A stretch of 64,000 bases of DNA from JAIVGV01 sp032229975 (GTDB taxonomy: Bacteria; Acidobacteriota; Blastocatellia; Pyrinomonadales; Pyrinomonadaceae), in the NCBI GenBank assembly GCA_032229975.1, contig JAVXVG010000052.1:1-64000 (forward strand), written 5' to 3'. Shown here one piece after another: positions 15,655 through 23,883 of this stretch; the stretch's first letter is position 1, and each line of letters starts with the position of its first letter. A program made the position numbers and the translations under genes. The notes beneath the pieces are model-generated. The model saw only the letters and a list, made by a program, of their open reading frames with translations. It was not told the origin of the DNA and did not search any database.

Positions 15655-17193
15655 ATGACGACACTTCAACGCGCGACGTTGGCCGTAGCCGCCGCGCTCT
15701 CTTTCCTCATCACGCTCAGTCTCGCAGGCTGCACGAACGCGCCCGTGACGAACGCGCCGACGACTAACGCGAACGCGGCAAACATGAATGCGACGAACAC
15801 GAACGCGGCCAGCGCGGCGAATGTGAATGCGTCGTCCGCCGTGAACACGAGCGCGAGCGAGCAGCCCGTGACGCTCGCCGTGCTCGATGCGCTCTTCGCC
15901 GACGAGTCGTTCGGGCGCGATCTCAAATCGAAGCTCCAACTCTCCGACGATCAGATCGCGCAGTTGCACAAGGTCGCGGCGGAGGAGCGCAACGGTCTTC
16001 GCGAGTCGGATGCGAACGCGCAGAGCGGTTCAACGCGCGACGCGACCGAGCGTGCGCGTCAACGGATCGGGACGGTCGTCGGCGCGGACAAAGCCGATCA
16101 AGTGATCGCGTTCGCGCGCGACCGTTGGTCAGGCGACGAGGGCGGCCCGTCGAGCGCGCCTGCGAGCGCAACCGCAAACAAGTCGAACGAAGTGCCGACA
16201 GACACGCGCATCGTCGTCAACGCTCCGGCGTTTCGCATGGACATCTTCGAGCAGGGCCGCCTCGTCAAGTCTTACAAGGTCGGCATCGGTTATCCGGAGT
16301 TCCCTCTGCCCGCCGGAATGCGCAAGGCTGATCAGATCATCTACAACCCGGAATGGACGCCGCCCGATGAGCCGTGGGTCGAGTCTGGCAGCAGCAAGGT
16401 GAAGGTCGGCGAGAAAGTCGCTTCGGGCAGCAAGTTGAACCCTTTGGGGCCCGTCAAGATTCCCATCGGCTTGCCGTCTCTCATTCACGGCGGCAAGCAG
16501 CCTTCGCGCCTCGGCGAGTTCGCCTCGCACGGCTGCGTCGGTTTGACTAACGATCTCTCGCTCGAAGTCGCGAGAGAGATCGCGCGACTCGGCGGCGCGA
16601 ACGTCAGCGACGAAGACGTGAAGAATTATCAACAGGACAAGACGAAGCCGAAGAGCGTCAAACTCCCGCAGCCGGTGCGCGTCGAGTTGCGCTACGAGAC
16701 CATCGTCGCGACCGACGACGGCAAGCTGCACATCTATCGCGATGTTTATGATCGCGGTACGAACACCGAAGAGAACCTGCGCAAAGTTCTCGACGCGCAC
16801 GGCGTCTCGTTTGATCAGTTGAGCGATCAGCAGCGCGCGCAACTCACCGACGCATTAAAGCAGATGGCCCGCGACGCACTCGGTCACCCGGCGGAAGGCG
16901 ACGGCACTGAGAGCATGAACGCGAGCGCATCGAACAAGAATGGCAACGCGTCGAATGCGAGCGCCAACGCGTCGAATAAGAACTCGAACGCGTCGAACAA
17001 GTCGGATAAGAACGCGAACAAGGCGGACGCGCAGGGCGCGCACGTCACGCGCAACGTGAAAGGCCAGAAAGAGATCGTCGTCGAGATCGAAGCCCTGCGC
17101 GGCAAGGGCTATCCCGCGCCCGTGGGCGACGCCTTCAGCACGAACGGACAGAAGCAGACAGCGACGGCAGCGAAGAAGGAGAATCGTCGCTAA
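15655..17193 (+). CDS. L,D-transpeptidase (YkuD) lipoprotein
   Basis: A 512-residue lipoprotein. The signal ends in the lipobox LAGC (Cys23), followed by an Asn/Ala/Thr-rich linker to about residue 63. The YkuD domain spans about 185-310, with HGGKQ and SHGCVGLTN containing the catalytic Cys294 and the flanking histidine. Such enzymes make 3-3 peptidoglycan cross-links or attach lipoproteins to the wall. A helical segment (64-150) precedes the catalytic domain. Another Asn/Ser/Ala-rich repeat (about 420-450) divides the domain from a short basic tail. It converges on hutH with only 21 bases between stops. Confidence 0.88.
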   Translation: MTTLQRATLAVAAALSFLITLSLAGCTNAPVTNAPTTNANAANMNATNTNAASAANVNASSAVNTSASEQPVTLAVLDALFADESFGRDLKSKLQLSDDQIAQLHKVAAEERNGLRESDANAQSGSTRDATERARQRIGTVVGADKADQVIAFARDRWSGDEGGPSSAPASATANKSNEVPTDTRIVVNAPAFRMDIFEQGRLVKSYKVGIGYPEFPLPAGMRKADQIIYNPEWTPPDEPWVESGSSKVKVGEKVASGSKLNPLGPVKIPIGLPSLIHGGKQPSRLGEFASHGCVGLTNDLSLEVAREIARLGGANVSDEDVKNYQQDKTKPKSVKLPQPVRVELRYETIVATDDGKLHIYRDVYDRGTNTEENLRKVLDAHGVSFDQLSDQQRAQLTDALKQMARDALGHPAEGDGTESMNASASNKNGNASNASANASNKNSNASNKSDKNANKADAQGAHVTRNVKGQKEIVVEIEALRGKGYPAPVGDAFSTNGQKQTATAAKKENRR

Positions 17194-17214
17194 AGAGGAA
17201 GAAAATTAGTCGCT

Positions 17215-18714
17215 TCAGAAATCAAACTCGCCGTGGCGTATGGCTGCGGCGAGTTTTTCTATGTCGGCGGAGAGCGAACGATCGCGCGTGAGTTTCGCGA
17301 CGTGTGAACGAACCATCTCGTAGCCGCGTAGCGCGCCGCGACCGGGCCTGAGCGGGAGACGATGTTCGAGTCCTTCGGCGGCGCAGAGTAGTTCGATGGC
17401 GAGGACGTGCTCGACGTTTGAGACGATTGAGCGCAGCTTCGTCGCCGCAGTCATGCCCATTGAGACGTGATCCTCTTTGCCGCCGTCGGTTGGCAGGTTG
17501 TCAACGGAAGCGGGATGCGCGAGCACCTTGCACTCGTTGAGAAGCGCGACCGCGACGATCTGCGCGACCATCATGCCGGACTGAACGCCCGCATGCGTGG
17601 TGAGAAAGGCGGGCAGGCCCTCGTTCTTGTCGGGGTTGACCATGCGATCCACGCGACGCTCGATGATGTTGCCGAGGTGCGTGACGGCTATGCACGCATA
17701 GTCGAAACTGATAGCGAGCGGTGCACCGTGGAAGTTGCCACCGGAGAGAACTTCGGAAGTCTCTGTGAAGACGAGCGGATTGTCGGTCGCGCTGGCCGTC
17801 TCGATCTCGACGATGGAGCGCGCATGATTGAGCGCGTCGCGCGCCGCGCCATGAACCTGCGGCATACAGCGCAAGCTATATGCGTCCTGCACGCGCGGAT
17901 CGTTCTCAAGATGCGAGGCGCGAATCTCGCTCTCGCGCATGAGTTCGCGCAGGTGCGCGGCAGATTCTTGCTGGCCCTCGTGCGGTCGCGCGCGGTGGAT
18001 GCGTTCGTCAAACGCGGCGGGCGTGCCTTTGAGAGCTTCGAGCGTCATCGCGCCCGCAACGTCTGCGGCGCGCGCAACACGAGAGGCACGCGCGAGTGCG
18101 AGCGCGCCGACCGCCGTCAGGGCCTGCGTCCCGTTCAGAAGCGCGAGCCCTTCCTTCGCTTCGAGCGTGACGGGTTCGATCCTTGCGCGTCGCATCGCTT
18201 CTCCGCCCGCGAGACGCTCGCCCGCGTGGAACGCCTCGCCCTCGCCGATGCAGACGAGCGCGAGGTGCGCGAGCGGCGCGAGATCGCCGCTCGCACCAAC
18301 CGATCCCTTCTCAGGCACGACCGGAGTCGCGCCGCGCTCTAACATCTTCAACAACGTCTCGATGATTTCAACTCTCGCGCCGCTATAACCGAGCGCGAGG
18401 ACGTTCGCGCGCAAGAGCATCATCGCGCGCGTCTCTTCGATTGAAAGCGGAGGGCCGACTCCGCACGCGTGGCTGCGCACGAGATTGAGTTGAAGCTCGC
18501 GCAACTCCTCGCGCGGAATCGTCACGTCTGACAACTTCCCGAATCCCGTGTTGACGCCGTAAACGACGCGTCCCTCTTCGACGATGCGCTCGACGACGCG
18601 ACGTGCGGCTTCAACACGCACGCGTGCATCATCAGCGAGCGCGATCTGTTCGTCGCCGCGCGCTACTTGTTCGATCTGTTCTAGTGAGAGCTGCTGTCCG
18701 TTGAGTTCGATCAT
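17215..18714 (-). CDS. hutH: Histidine ammonia-lyase
   Basis: A 499-residue MIO-dependent lyase that turns histidine into urocanate. The autocatalytic prosthetic group triad Ala141-Ser142-Gly143 lies in GSVGASGDLAPLAHLAL, and the catalytic tyrosine in VVYGVNTGFGKLS near 52. The QDxYSLRCxPQVHG motif near 287 and the GG(N)FHGAP motif near 335 are intact. Length is typical. Histidine and urocanate steps are both present in the window (hutU at 11723-13411) but are not in one operon. Its upstream neighbour on the same strand is the DUF2270 gene, separated by heptamer array copy D. Confidence 0.97.
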   Translation of the reverse strand: MIELNGQQLSLEQIEQVARGDEQIALADDARVRVEAARRVVERIVEEGRVVYGVNTGFGKLSDVTIPREELRELQLNLVRSHACGVGPPLSIEETRAMMLLRANVLALGYSGARVEIIETLLKMLERGATPVVPEKGSVGASGDLAPLAHLALVCIGEGEAFHAGERLAGGEAMRRARIEPVTLEAKEGLALLNGTQALTAVGALALARASRVARAADVAGAMTLEALKGTPAAFDERIHRARPHEGQQESAAHLRELMRESEIRASHLENDPRVQDAYSLRCMPQVHGAARDALNHARSIVEIETASATDNPLVFTETSEVLSGGNFHGAPLAISFDYACIAVTHLGNIIERRVDRMVNPDKNEGLPAFLTTHAGVQSGMMVAQIVAVALLNECKVLAHPASVDNLPTDGGKEDHVSMGMTAATKLRSIVSNVEHVLAIELLCAAEGLEHRLPLRPGRGALRGYEMVRSHVAKLTRDRSLSADIEKLAAAIRHGEFDF

Positions 18715-18718
18715 AAAA

Positions 18719-18805
18719 GATCAGAGGACAGAGGTCGAAGGTTAGAGGTTAGAAAGAACTGGCCGCCATTTTACTAACCTCTAATCTCTATCCTCTGACC
18801 TCTCT
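18719..18805. repeat. Inverted heptamer array, AGAGGTY family, copy D
   Basis: The right arm 18774-18803 reads as successive CTAACCT/CTAATCT/CTATCCT-like units; the left arm from 18722 is the degenerate complement with a 1-2 base shift. On the minus strand it begins immediately after the TAG stop (18809-18811) of the DUF2270 gene and ends a few bases before the hutH start region. Confidence 0.82.
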
Positions 18806-18808
18806 TCT

Positions 18809-19810
18809 CTACGTTAACGTTTCTTCTTCGATCTGTTCTGCGTCTTGCCTGTGCAGCTCACCCGTGTCAACGCGTTTCCACTCGCCGGTCTGCGTGCCGG
18901 TGCGCAGCGTGCGCGTGCGTTCGCGTGCGCGCTTGGTGCGGTCGGTGACGCGGTGCGGGGTCTGTGCGAGTCGCGAAGCGCGTGCGGCGGCGCGGCGGAA
19001 GGGATGGAACTCGTGCGTGGGCAAGACCTCGCCGGTCGCCTGTTTGAGACGCACGGTGGCGAAGGCAAAGGCGATGACGCCGACGTTGAAGATGAAGCCG
19101 GTGAGGAAGACCACGTCGCCGGGGACGACGCCGACGGCGGCGCGGCGTATGAACTCGTCGAAGTCTGTGGCGGGGAACGGGTGCAGGTAAACTTTCAAGT
19201 TCCAACTCGCGGCGAGCAGGACGAAGAGCCAGAGATAGTTGCGACGCAGCCGACGGCCCATGGCCTCCCAGATGCTGATCGTAAAATGCGGCGCGCGCAG
19301 GTCGGCGGCGAGATGATCAACCCACTCGTCGTTCGCTACGTTGGGCTTGAGCATCTGCGCGAAGAAACCTGTTTCGATGACGCGCACGCGGCTGGCCCAG
19401 ATTTCATAGTAGCGATAGCGACGCGCTTCCATCGTTAGAAAGAAGGCGACGAGGATCGTGTTGATGAGAATAACGAAGTGCGGATTCTGCGGCGCGCTGA
19501 AGGCGAAAGAGAGAGTGGCCCCCGCAGTGATGACGGCCCAGTTGGTCGTCGTGTCGAGGCGGTTGCGCCAAGTGTTCGAGCGTTGAATCTCCCCGCGATA
19601 AAAATGCACGACCGCCGTCGTGAACTCCGTCGAAGTCATCTTGCGACCGGCGAGCGTGATCGACGGCGACTCGGCGCGCTCGTTTGTCACGGTCGCAGTC
19701 TCTTTCGGCGCGATGATCGGAGGCGTGCGTGATAGCAACGGCAGACTGCCCGACACGCGCTCGCCGGTAACGATGTTCGGAGGAGTTTTTCTGGGGCGAT
19801 CAGGTCTCAT
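18809..19810 (-). CDS. DUF2270 integral membrane protein
   Basis: About 333 residues from the ATG at 19810; a longer form could start at 19852. The core matches the DUF2270 pattern: an amphipathic FYRGEIQRSNTWRNRLD segment, then a hydrophobic pair (NWAVITAGATLSFAF and FVILINTILVAFFL), the EARRYRYYEIW motif, and two more helices near the middle (LWLFVLLAASW and VVFLTGFIFNVGVIAFAF). Function of the family is unknown. The last 80 residues are rich in Arg and Thr and probably cytoplasmic. The stop codon adjoins the repeat array. Confidence 0.75.
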   Translation of the reverse strand: MRPDRPRKTPPNIVTGERVSGSLPLLSRTPPIIAPKETATVTNERAESPSITLAGRKMTSTEFTTAVVHFYRGEIQRSNTWRNRLDTTTNWAVITAGATLSFAFSAPQNPHFVILINTILVAFFLTMEARRYRYYEIWASRVRVIETGFFAQMLKPNVANDEWVDHLAADLRAPHFTISIWEAMGRRLRRNYLWLFVLLAASWNLKVYLHPFPATDFDEFIRRAAVGVVPGDVVFLTGFIFNVGVIAFAFATVRLKQATGEVLPTHEFHPFRRAAARASRLAQTPHRVTDRTKRARERTRTLRTGTQTGEWKRVDTGELHRQDAEQIEEETLT

Positions 19811-19858
19811 CTGTGATGATGTCCACGGATGCGAACGACGACGCGCGCGCAACTCGCA

Positions 19859-20866
19859 TCATGCGTCGGGCTGCGCGGATGATAGCACGCGCTCAGGTTT
19901 CAGTGTGACGCTTCCCACGCGCATCCCGGCGAGCAGGTAGAGCGCGACGTAAGATTGCCACGGGCCCCAACGGCGGCGCGCCAACTCGCGAATCTCGCGC
20001 TCGCTCATCGGCTGGCCATTGTTGTAATACTTCACGACCGCGCCGCGCAGGAAAAGATCGGCGGCGGCGAACACGTCCGTGCGACCGAAGTGCAGCATCA
20101 AGACCCACTCCGCCGTCCAACGCCCGACGCCGCGCAAGGCGGAGAGGCGTGCGATGATAGTCTCGTTGTCCTCGCGCGCGAGCGAAGGGCCATCGAGCCG
20201 GCCCTCTTCACACGCGCGCGCAAGCTCGATGATGCTCTGCGCCTTTGCACCGGAGAGACCGAGCGCGCGTAAGGCTTCGACCGGCGAGCGAGCGAGCGAC
20301 GACGGAAGAGGAAAGGCATAAAACTTTTTGTCATCGACTGTCAGACGCTCGCCGAAGCGTTCGACGAGGCGGCGGCGAAACGTCCACGCAACAGAGGTCG
20401 CGATCTGTTGGAGCAGGATCGAGTTCGCCAGAGCCTCGAAGAGCGAAGCCCAACGCGGCAGGTGCAAGCCGCGATGCTCAGCTTCCAGACGGCCCAACAA
20501 TGGATCGTCCTGAATTTGAGCGCGAAACTTTTTTAGATCGTGCTCGATGCTGAACATCTGACGCGCGGCCTGTTCCGCTTCGGCTAAAAGTTCCGTCGTC
20601 ACTTCCCACGCTGTCACTTTTGATCTGTCCAGCGTCGTTCTCGTCGAATCGCGACGCGGCGTTGTGAGAGAGACGCGGAGCGACGGGCGCGCGCGTGTGC
20701 CTTCGGAGTTGATCGTGAGGAGGAAGAGTCGGCCCTCGAAGTAGAGGGCGCGTGTGTAAATTCCCGCGTCGAAGTTGTCCACGATCTCGGCTTCGGTGAA
20801 GCGTAGGAAGCGCGCGGTCGTTTCAAAGTCGAAGGGCGTGCGTGGGCGTATGTCGGTCGAGTGCAT
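19859..20866 (-). CDS. DNA-3-methyladenine glycosylase II (AlkA-like)
   Basis: About 335 residues from MHSTDIRPR; an in-frame start at 20926 is also open but the added residues look unconserved. The HhH-GPD core is clear: a helix-hairpin-helix in LSALRGVGRWTAEWVL, followed by the catalytic aspartate in DVFAAADLFLRG. The N-terminal domain (PFDFETTARFLRF) matches the AlkA N-domain. It removes alkylated bases from DNA. The 3' end overlaps nothing; the next gene on this strand is the DUF2270 gene. Confidence 0.88.
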   Translation of the reverse strand: MHSTDIRPRTPFDFETTARFLRFTEAEIVDNFDAGIYTRALYFEGRLFLLTINSEGTRARPSLRVSLTTPRRDSTRTTLDRSKVTAWEVTTELLAEAEQAARQMFSIEHDLKKFRAQIQDDPLLGRLEAEHRGLHLPRWASLFEALANSILLQQIATSVAWTFRRRLVERFGERLTVDDKKFYAFPLPSSLARSPVEALRALGLSGAKAQSIIELARACEEGRLDGPSLAREDNETIIARLSALRGVGRWTAEWVLMLHFGRTDVFAAADLFLRGAVVKYYNNGQPMSEREIRELARRRWGPWQSYVALYLLAGMRVGSVTLKPERVLSSAQPDA

Positions 20867-21031
20867 CGCGCGCGAGTGTCGCAAAAGGCACGTCGGCGCG
20901 TCAAAGCTCACGCGGGCCCGACGCAAGGTTTGCGCTGCCCGTTGTCGAAGTTTGCTCGACTCAGCGTCGAAGTTTATGCGGCTTGACAGTCATTGTGTGC
21001 GTCCCTATATTCACTTTTCGTTCGTCGCTGA

Positions 21032-21544
21032 TTGAAAACTGCTGTGGTTGACAAAGGATCGCAAGTCTCGGAAGAGTCCGACGCGCGTTGGATGCGCGAG
21101 GCAGTGGCGGCGGCGCGGCGCGCGGCGCGCGAGCATGAGGAAGTGCCTGTGGGCGCGTGCATCATCTCGGAAGACGGCACGCTTCTCGCCGTCGCTGGCA
21201 ACCGCACGCGCACGGACTGCGATCCGACGGCGCACGCCGAAGTGGTGGCCCTGCGCGAAGCCGCGCGCCGCGCCGGAGTGTTCCGGCTCACGGGCGCGAC
21301 GGTCTATTCGACCATCGAGCCTTGCGCGATGTGCGCGGGCGCGCTCGTGCAGGCGAGAGTGCGGCGTTTAGTTTACGGCGCGGTAGACGCGAAGGCTGGC
21401 GCGGTCGAGTCGGTCTTTCGCGTCTGCGACAACAGCTCTTTGAATCATCGAATCGAACTGACGACGGGCGTGCTCGAAGCGGAATGCCGCGAACTCATGC
21501 AGGAGTTCTTCCGCGCGCGCCGCAAGACGGAGGTCGGAGGTTAG
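21032..21544 (+). CDS. tadA: tRNA-specific adenosine deaminase
   Basis: A 170-residue zinc deaminase that makes inosine at position 34 of tRNA-Arg(ACG). Motifs are HAEVVAL (zinc His and catalytic Glu) near 70 and PCAMCAGA (zinc cysteines) near 100. The frame begins with TTG at 21032; GTG at 21044 is an alternative, while the first ATG at 21092 would cut into the conserved WMREA helix. The end is unusual: the last codons and the TAG stop (GAG-GTC-GGA-GGT-TAG) are encoded by the first two units of heptamer array copy E. Confidence 0.93.
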   Translation: MKTAVVDKGSQVSEESDARWMREAVAAARRAAREHEEVPVGACIISEDGTLLAVAGNRTRTDCDPTAHAEVVALREAARRAGVFRLTGATVYSTIEPCAMCAGALVQARVRRLVYGAVDAKAGAVESVFRVCDNSSLNHRIELTTGVLEAECRELMQEFFRARRKTEVGG

Positions 21545-21606
21545 AAGTTAGAGGTTAGTAAAAGACAAGTTCTTACTAACCTCTAACCTCTGACCTCTAA
21601 CCTCTC
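21531..21606. repeat. Inverted heptamer array, AGAGGTY family, copy E
   Basis: Left arm units GGAGGTC, GGAGGTT, AGAAGTT, AGAGGTT overlap the 3' end of tadA; right arm 21586-21605 has CTAACCT and CTGACCT units. The arms are separated by TAGTAAAAGACAAGTTCTTA. The right arm ends about eight bases before tRNA-Ser. Confidence 0.86.
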
Positions 21607-21613
21607 GCTTTTT

Positions 21614-21703
21614 GGAGGGGTCGCATAGTGGCTTAGTGCACCGGTCTCGAAAACCGGAGTGGGGGAAACTCCACCGTGGGTTCAAATCCCACCCCCTCCG
21701 CCA
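21614..21703 (+). tRNA. tRNA-Ser (anticodon CGA)
   Basis: Acceptor GGAGGGG pairs with CCCCTCC (21693-21699), followed by discriminator G and an encoded CCA. The anticodon stem CCGGT/ACCGG encloses the loop CTCGAAA with anticodon CGA, which reads UCG serine codons. The long variable arm (GTGGGG-gaaa-CTCCAC) marks a class II tRNA, consistent with serine. The T arm is GTGGG-TTCAAAT-CCCAC. Confidence 0.97.
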
Positions 21704-21728
21704 CTTCTCTTTCAAGTTCAGCTACTTA

Positions 21729-21839
21729 GGGCATTAACATACTTGCCGCCCCCGACGCTCGTTTCAGCTCAGAAAACGTTTAAATTCTCTGCCCCTTAGC
21801 CGCACTCGCTGCCTAGGTGAGTCAAGTATGTTAATGCCC
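21729..21839. mobile_element. MITE-like element, copy 1 (17-bp terminal inverted repeats)
   Basis: Perfect inverted ends GGGCATTAACATACTTG (21729-21745 and complement 21823-21839) flank 77 bp with no gene. The right end continues as GAC-like bases that match the ends of elements at 35024-35138 and 43919-43964. No clear target-site duplication is visible. Probably a non-autonomous relic; no transposase for it is in the window. Confidence 0.6.
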
Positions 21840-21881
21840 ACACTTTAGTCTGGGGGTGGTAATTCAGGTTGATCGATCTGT

Positions 21882-23069
21882 TCACTTTGCCCCGAGCAGT
21901 TTATAGAGCCTTGCTGCCATGGCAGGGTCGATTGTTTTGAGTGTCGTGTAAATGTCGAGCGCGGAGCGGCGGTCGCCAAGCGTGTAGTAGGCCGCGCCGA
22001 GGCTGAGGTAGGGTAGGCTGAAACCGGGCCGGAGCCGGATCGCCTCGCGGAAGGCCTTGATCGCCTGCGCCGTCTGATCTGTCTGGAGGTAGGAGTTGCC
22101 GAGGTAGAAGTAGTCGTCGGCCGAGAGCTTGGGCACGAGGGCGTAGGCGGCGATGGCCTGCCGGAAGGCGGCGAGCGAGCGCGCCTTCTGTTTCAGATCG
22201 GCGTAGGCGCTGCCGAGGTTGTACTGCGCGAGTGCTTCGTCTTTGGTCTCCTTCTTCAGGCGCAGGGCCTGTTGCGCCGCCTCGATGGACTCCTGACTCC
22301 GTCCGAGCTGGTTCAGCGCGTAGGCGACGGCGTTGTGGCCGATGGGCCAGTCCGGCTGCAGGGCGACGGCCTGCCTGCTGGCAGCGAGCGCCTCCTCATG
22401 CTGCTCAAGCCTCTCGTAGGAGAAGGCGAGGTTGATGTAGCCGCCTGCGCCCTTCGGATCGAGGCGCACGACTTGGCGCGAGGCTTCGAGCGCTTCCTGA
22501 TACTTCCCCATGCTCCCGTAGGCGTAGCTCATGCCGAAGTACGCGCCGGGGATGTCCGACTTGATTTGCAGCGCGCGCTGGTAGGACGCGAGCGCGTCGG
22601 CGTAGCGCGACTGGAGGTTGTAAGCCTCGCCGATGCCGACGAGCGGGAAGGGGTTCTGTGGGTTGATGGCCGAGGCGCGCTGGAAGGCTTCGAGGGCCTG
22701 CTGCGACTGTCCGAGCGCGAGGCGCGACGTACCGAGGTAGAAGCAGGCTTCCTCGTAGTCGGGCTTGAGGCGCAGTGCCTGCTCGAAGGCGGCTGCGGCG
22801 TCATTATGTTGGCCGAGACCGGAGAGCGCGAGGCCGGCCCCGTAGTGCGCGACCGGAGCCTGCGGGTAGGAGCGCGCGAGGTTGCCGAACAGTTCGAGCG
22901 CGTCTCTGTACCGGCCCGCCTGAAGCAACTGAAAGCCCTGCTGCACGGCGGCCTCCGGGTTGAAGCTGCCCTGGAACTGTGCCGCCGCGCCGGTCGCACG
23001 CGCGAAGACGAGTAGGAGAAGCACGGACAGGAGAAACTTGGACGGGGCTTGCGGCAGAACCTTAGACAT
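21882..23069 (-). CDS. Exported TPR-repeat protein
   Basis: About 395 residues from MSKVLPQAPSKF, with a signal peptide (hydrophobic LLSVLLLLVFARATGAAAQ). The rest is roughly ten tetratricopeptide repeats with the usual G-x-Y spacing, for example GRYRDALELF, GKYQEALEAS and QHEEALAASR. It is a scaffold for protein contacts outside the cytoplasmic membrane. A start at 23129 is open but would put a hydrophilic stretch before the signal. It is the last gene of the minus-strand run that begins with the FHA-protease gene, and a co-role with the kinases is possible but not shown. Confidence 0.82.
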   Translation of the reverse strand: MSKVLPQAPSKFLLSVLLLLVFARATGAAAQFQGSFNPEAAVQQGFQLLQAGRYRDALELFGNLARSYPQAPVAHYGAGLALSGLGQHNDAAAAFEQALRLKPDYEEACFYLGTSRLALGQSQQALEAFQRASAINPQNPFPLVGIGEAYNLQSRYADALASYQRALQIKSDIPGAYFGMSYAYGSMGKYQEALEASRQVVRLDPKGAGGYINLAFSYERLEQHEEALAASRQAVALQPDWPIGHNAVAYALNQLGRSQESIEAAQQALRLKKETKDEALAQYNLGSAYADLKQKARSLAAFRQAIAAYALVPKLSADDYFYLGNSYLQTDQTAQAIKAFREAIRLRPGFSLPYLSLGAAYYTLGDRRSALDIYTTLKTIDPAMAARLYKLLGAK

Positions 23070-23131
23070 GTGTTTGCAACTCCTGATCTTTGGCGCGGAC
23101 GAACGACTTTGATAGGAAGGAGGCTGCAACG

Positions 23132-23746
23132 TTAGACCGCGCCGCCGTGGACGCGGACGTGCTTCTCCTCGTCGGTGTAAACTTTGATCTTCGTGCCGGG
23201 TTTGATCTTCGCGTCGCTGCCTTTCTTGAGGAAGCCGAAGACGCCGAAGAGGGCGATAAGCGCGATGGTCGTCGCCGTCTTGTCGTCGCCCTGCTTGCCC
23301 TGCGAGGCGCGCAAGCGAATCGTCTGGCCGTCCACGGCGGTCGTCGTCTCAATGCGCAGCCCGAGCTTGCCGCCCTTGCCCATCCGCCCGCTCTTCTCCG
23401 CCGAGGCGATGACGCCTTTAACGATGGTGCCTTTGGCGACGACGATCTGCTTGTTGACGATCAGATCGTCGTCGAGTCTGAGCGTGACGGGATCGCCCTC
23501 GGTCGCCGTCTTGCTCGATATCTCCTGCGTCGTCACCGCCGACAGCTCCGCCCCGTCGGGCACGACCAACTCTTCAGCCTGCGTGGGCTGCTGCGGTGCT
23601 GGCGCGGCGAGCGGGGCGGGCGCGGCGCACGGTAGCAGCGAGAGGAGCAGCAGACAGGCGATGGCCCTGCGCGCCTTCAACACGGCGGCCCCGCGCGCGC
23701 GACGAGTTCGAGGAATGAAGTCTGTTGTCGAATGAATGAGTGGCAT
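23132..23746 (-). CDS. Hypothetical exported protein
   Basis: A 204-residue protein with a long N-region, a hydrophobic signal (about 28-48, LLLLSLLP) and a mature domain beginning near 60 that alternates VTLRL, LIVNKQIVVAKGTIVKGVI and KLGLRIETT strands, suggesting a beta-rich fold. A second hydrophobic stretch at about 160-175 (TTIALIALFGVFGFL) could be a membrane helix or buried strand. I do not recognise the family. It lies between the TPR gene and the PDZ gene on the same strand. Confidence 0.65.
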   Translation of the reverse strand: MPLIHSTTDFIPRTRRARGAAVLKARRAIACLLLLSLLPCAAPAPLAAPAPQQPTQAEELVVPDGAELSAVTTQEISSKTATEGDPVTLRLDDDLIVNKQIVVAKGTIVKGVIASAEKSGRMGKGGKLGLRIETTTAVDGQTIRLRASQGKQGDDKTATTIALIALFGVFGFLKKGSDAKIKPGTKIKVYTDEEKHVRVHGGAV

Positions 23747-23883
23747 TAGCTTTCTCCCCGTTAACAGCTAAGATAATTCGATCACCGACGCGGGCATCGC
23801 GCCTCGCGCTCGGCGTCTAGTGAAGAGCGGCGCAGCTTCTTGCGCGCGCGTCGGTCGGCTCGGGCGCGCGTAGGAAGAGCGAT

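Noticed and set aside
18845..19438. A plus-strand frame opposite the DUF2270 gene
   Set aside because: The minus strand shows clear membrane helices and the DUF2270 motifs; the plus frame is charged and featureless.
21729..21839. Integron attC site
   Set aside because: The ends lack the attC core (GTTRRRY) and no integrase or gene cassette array is visible.
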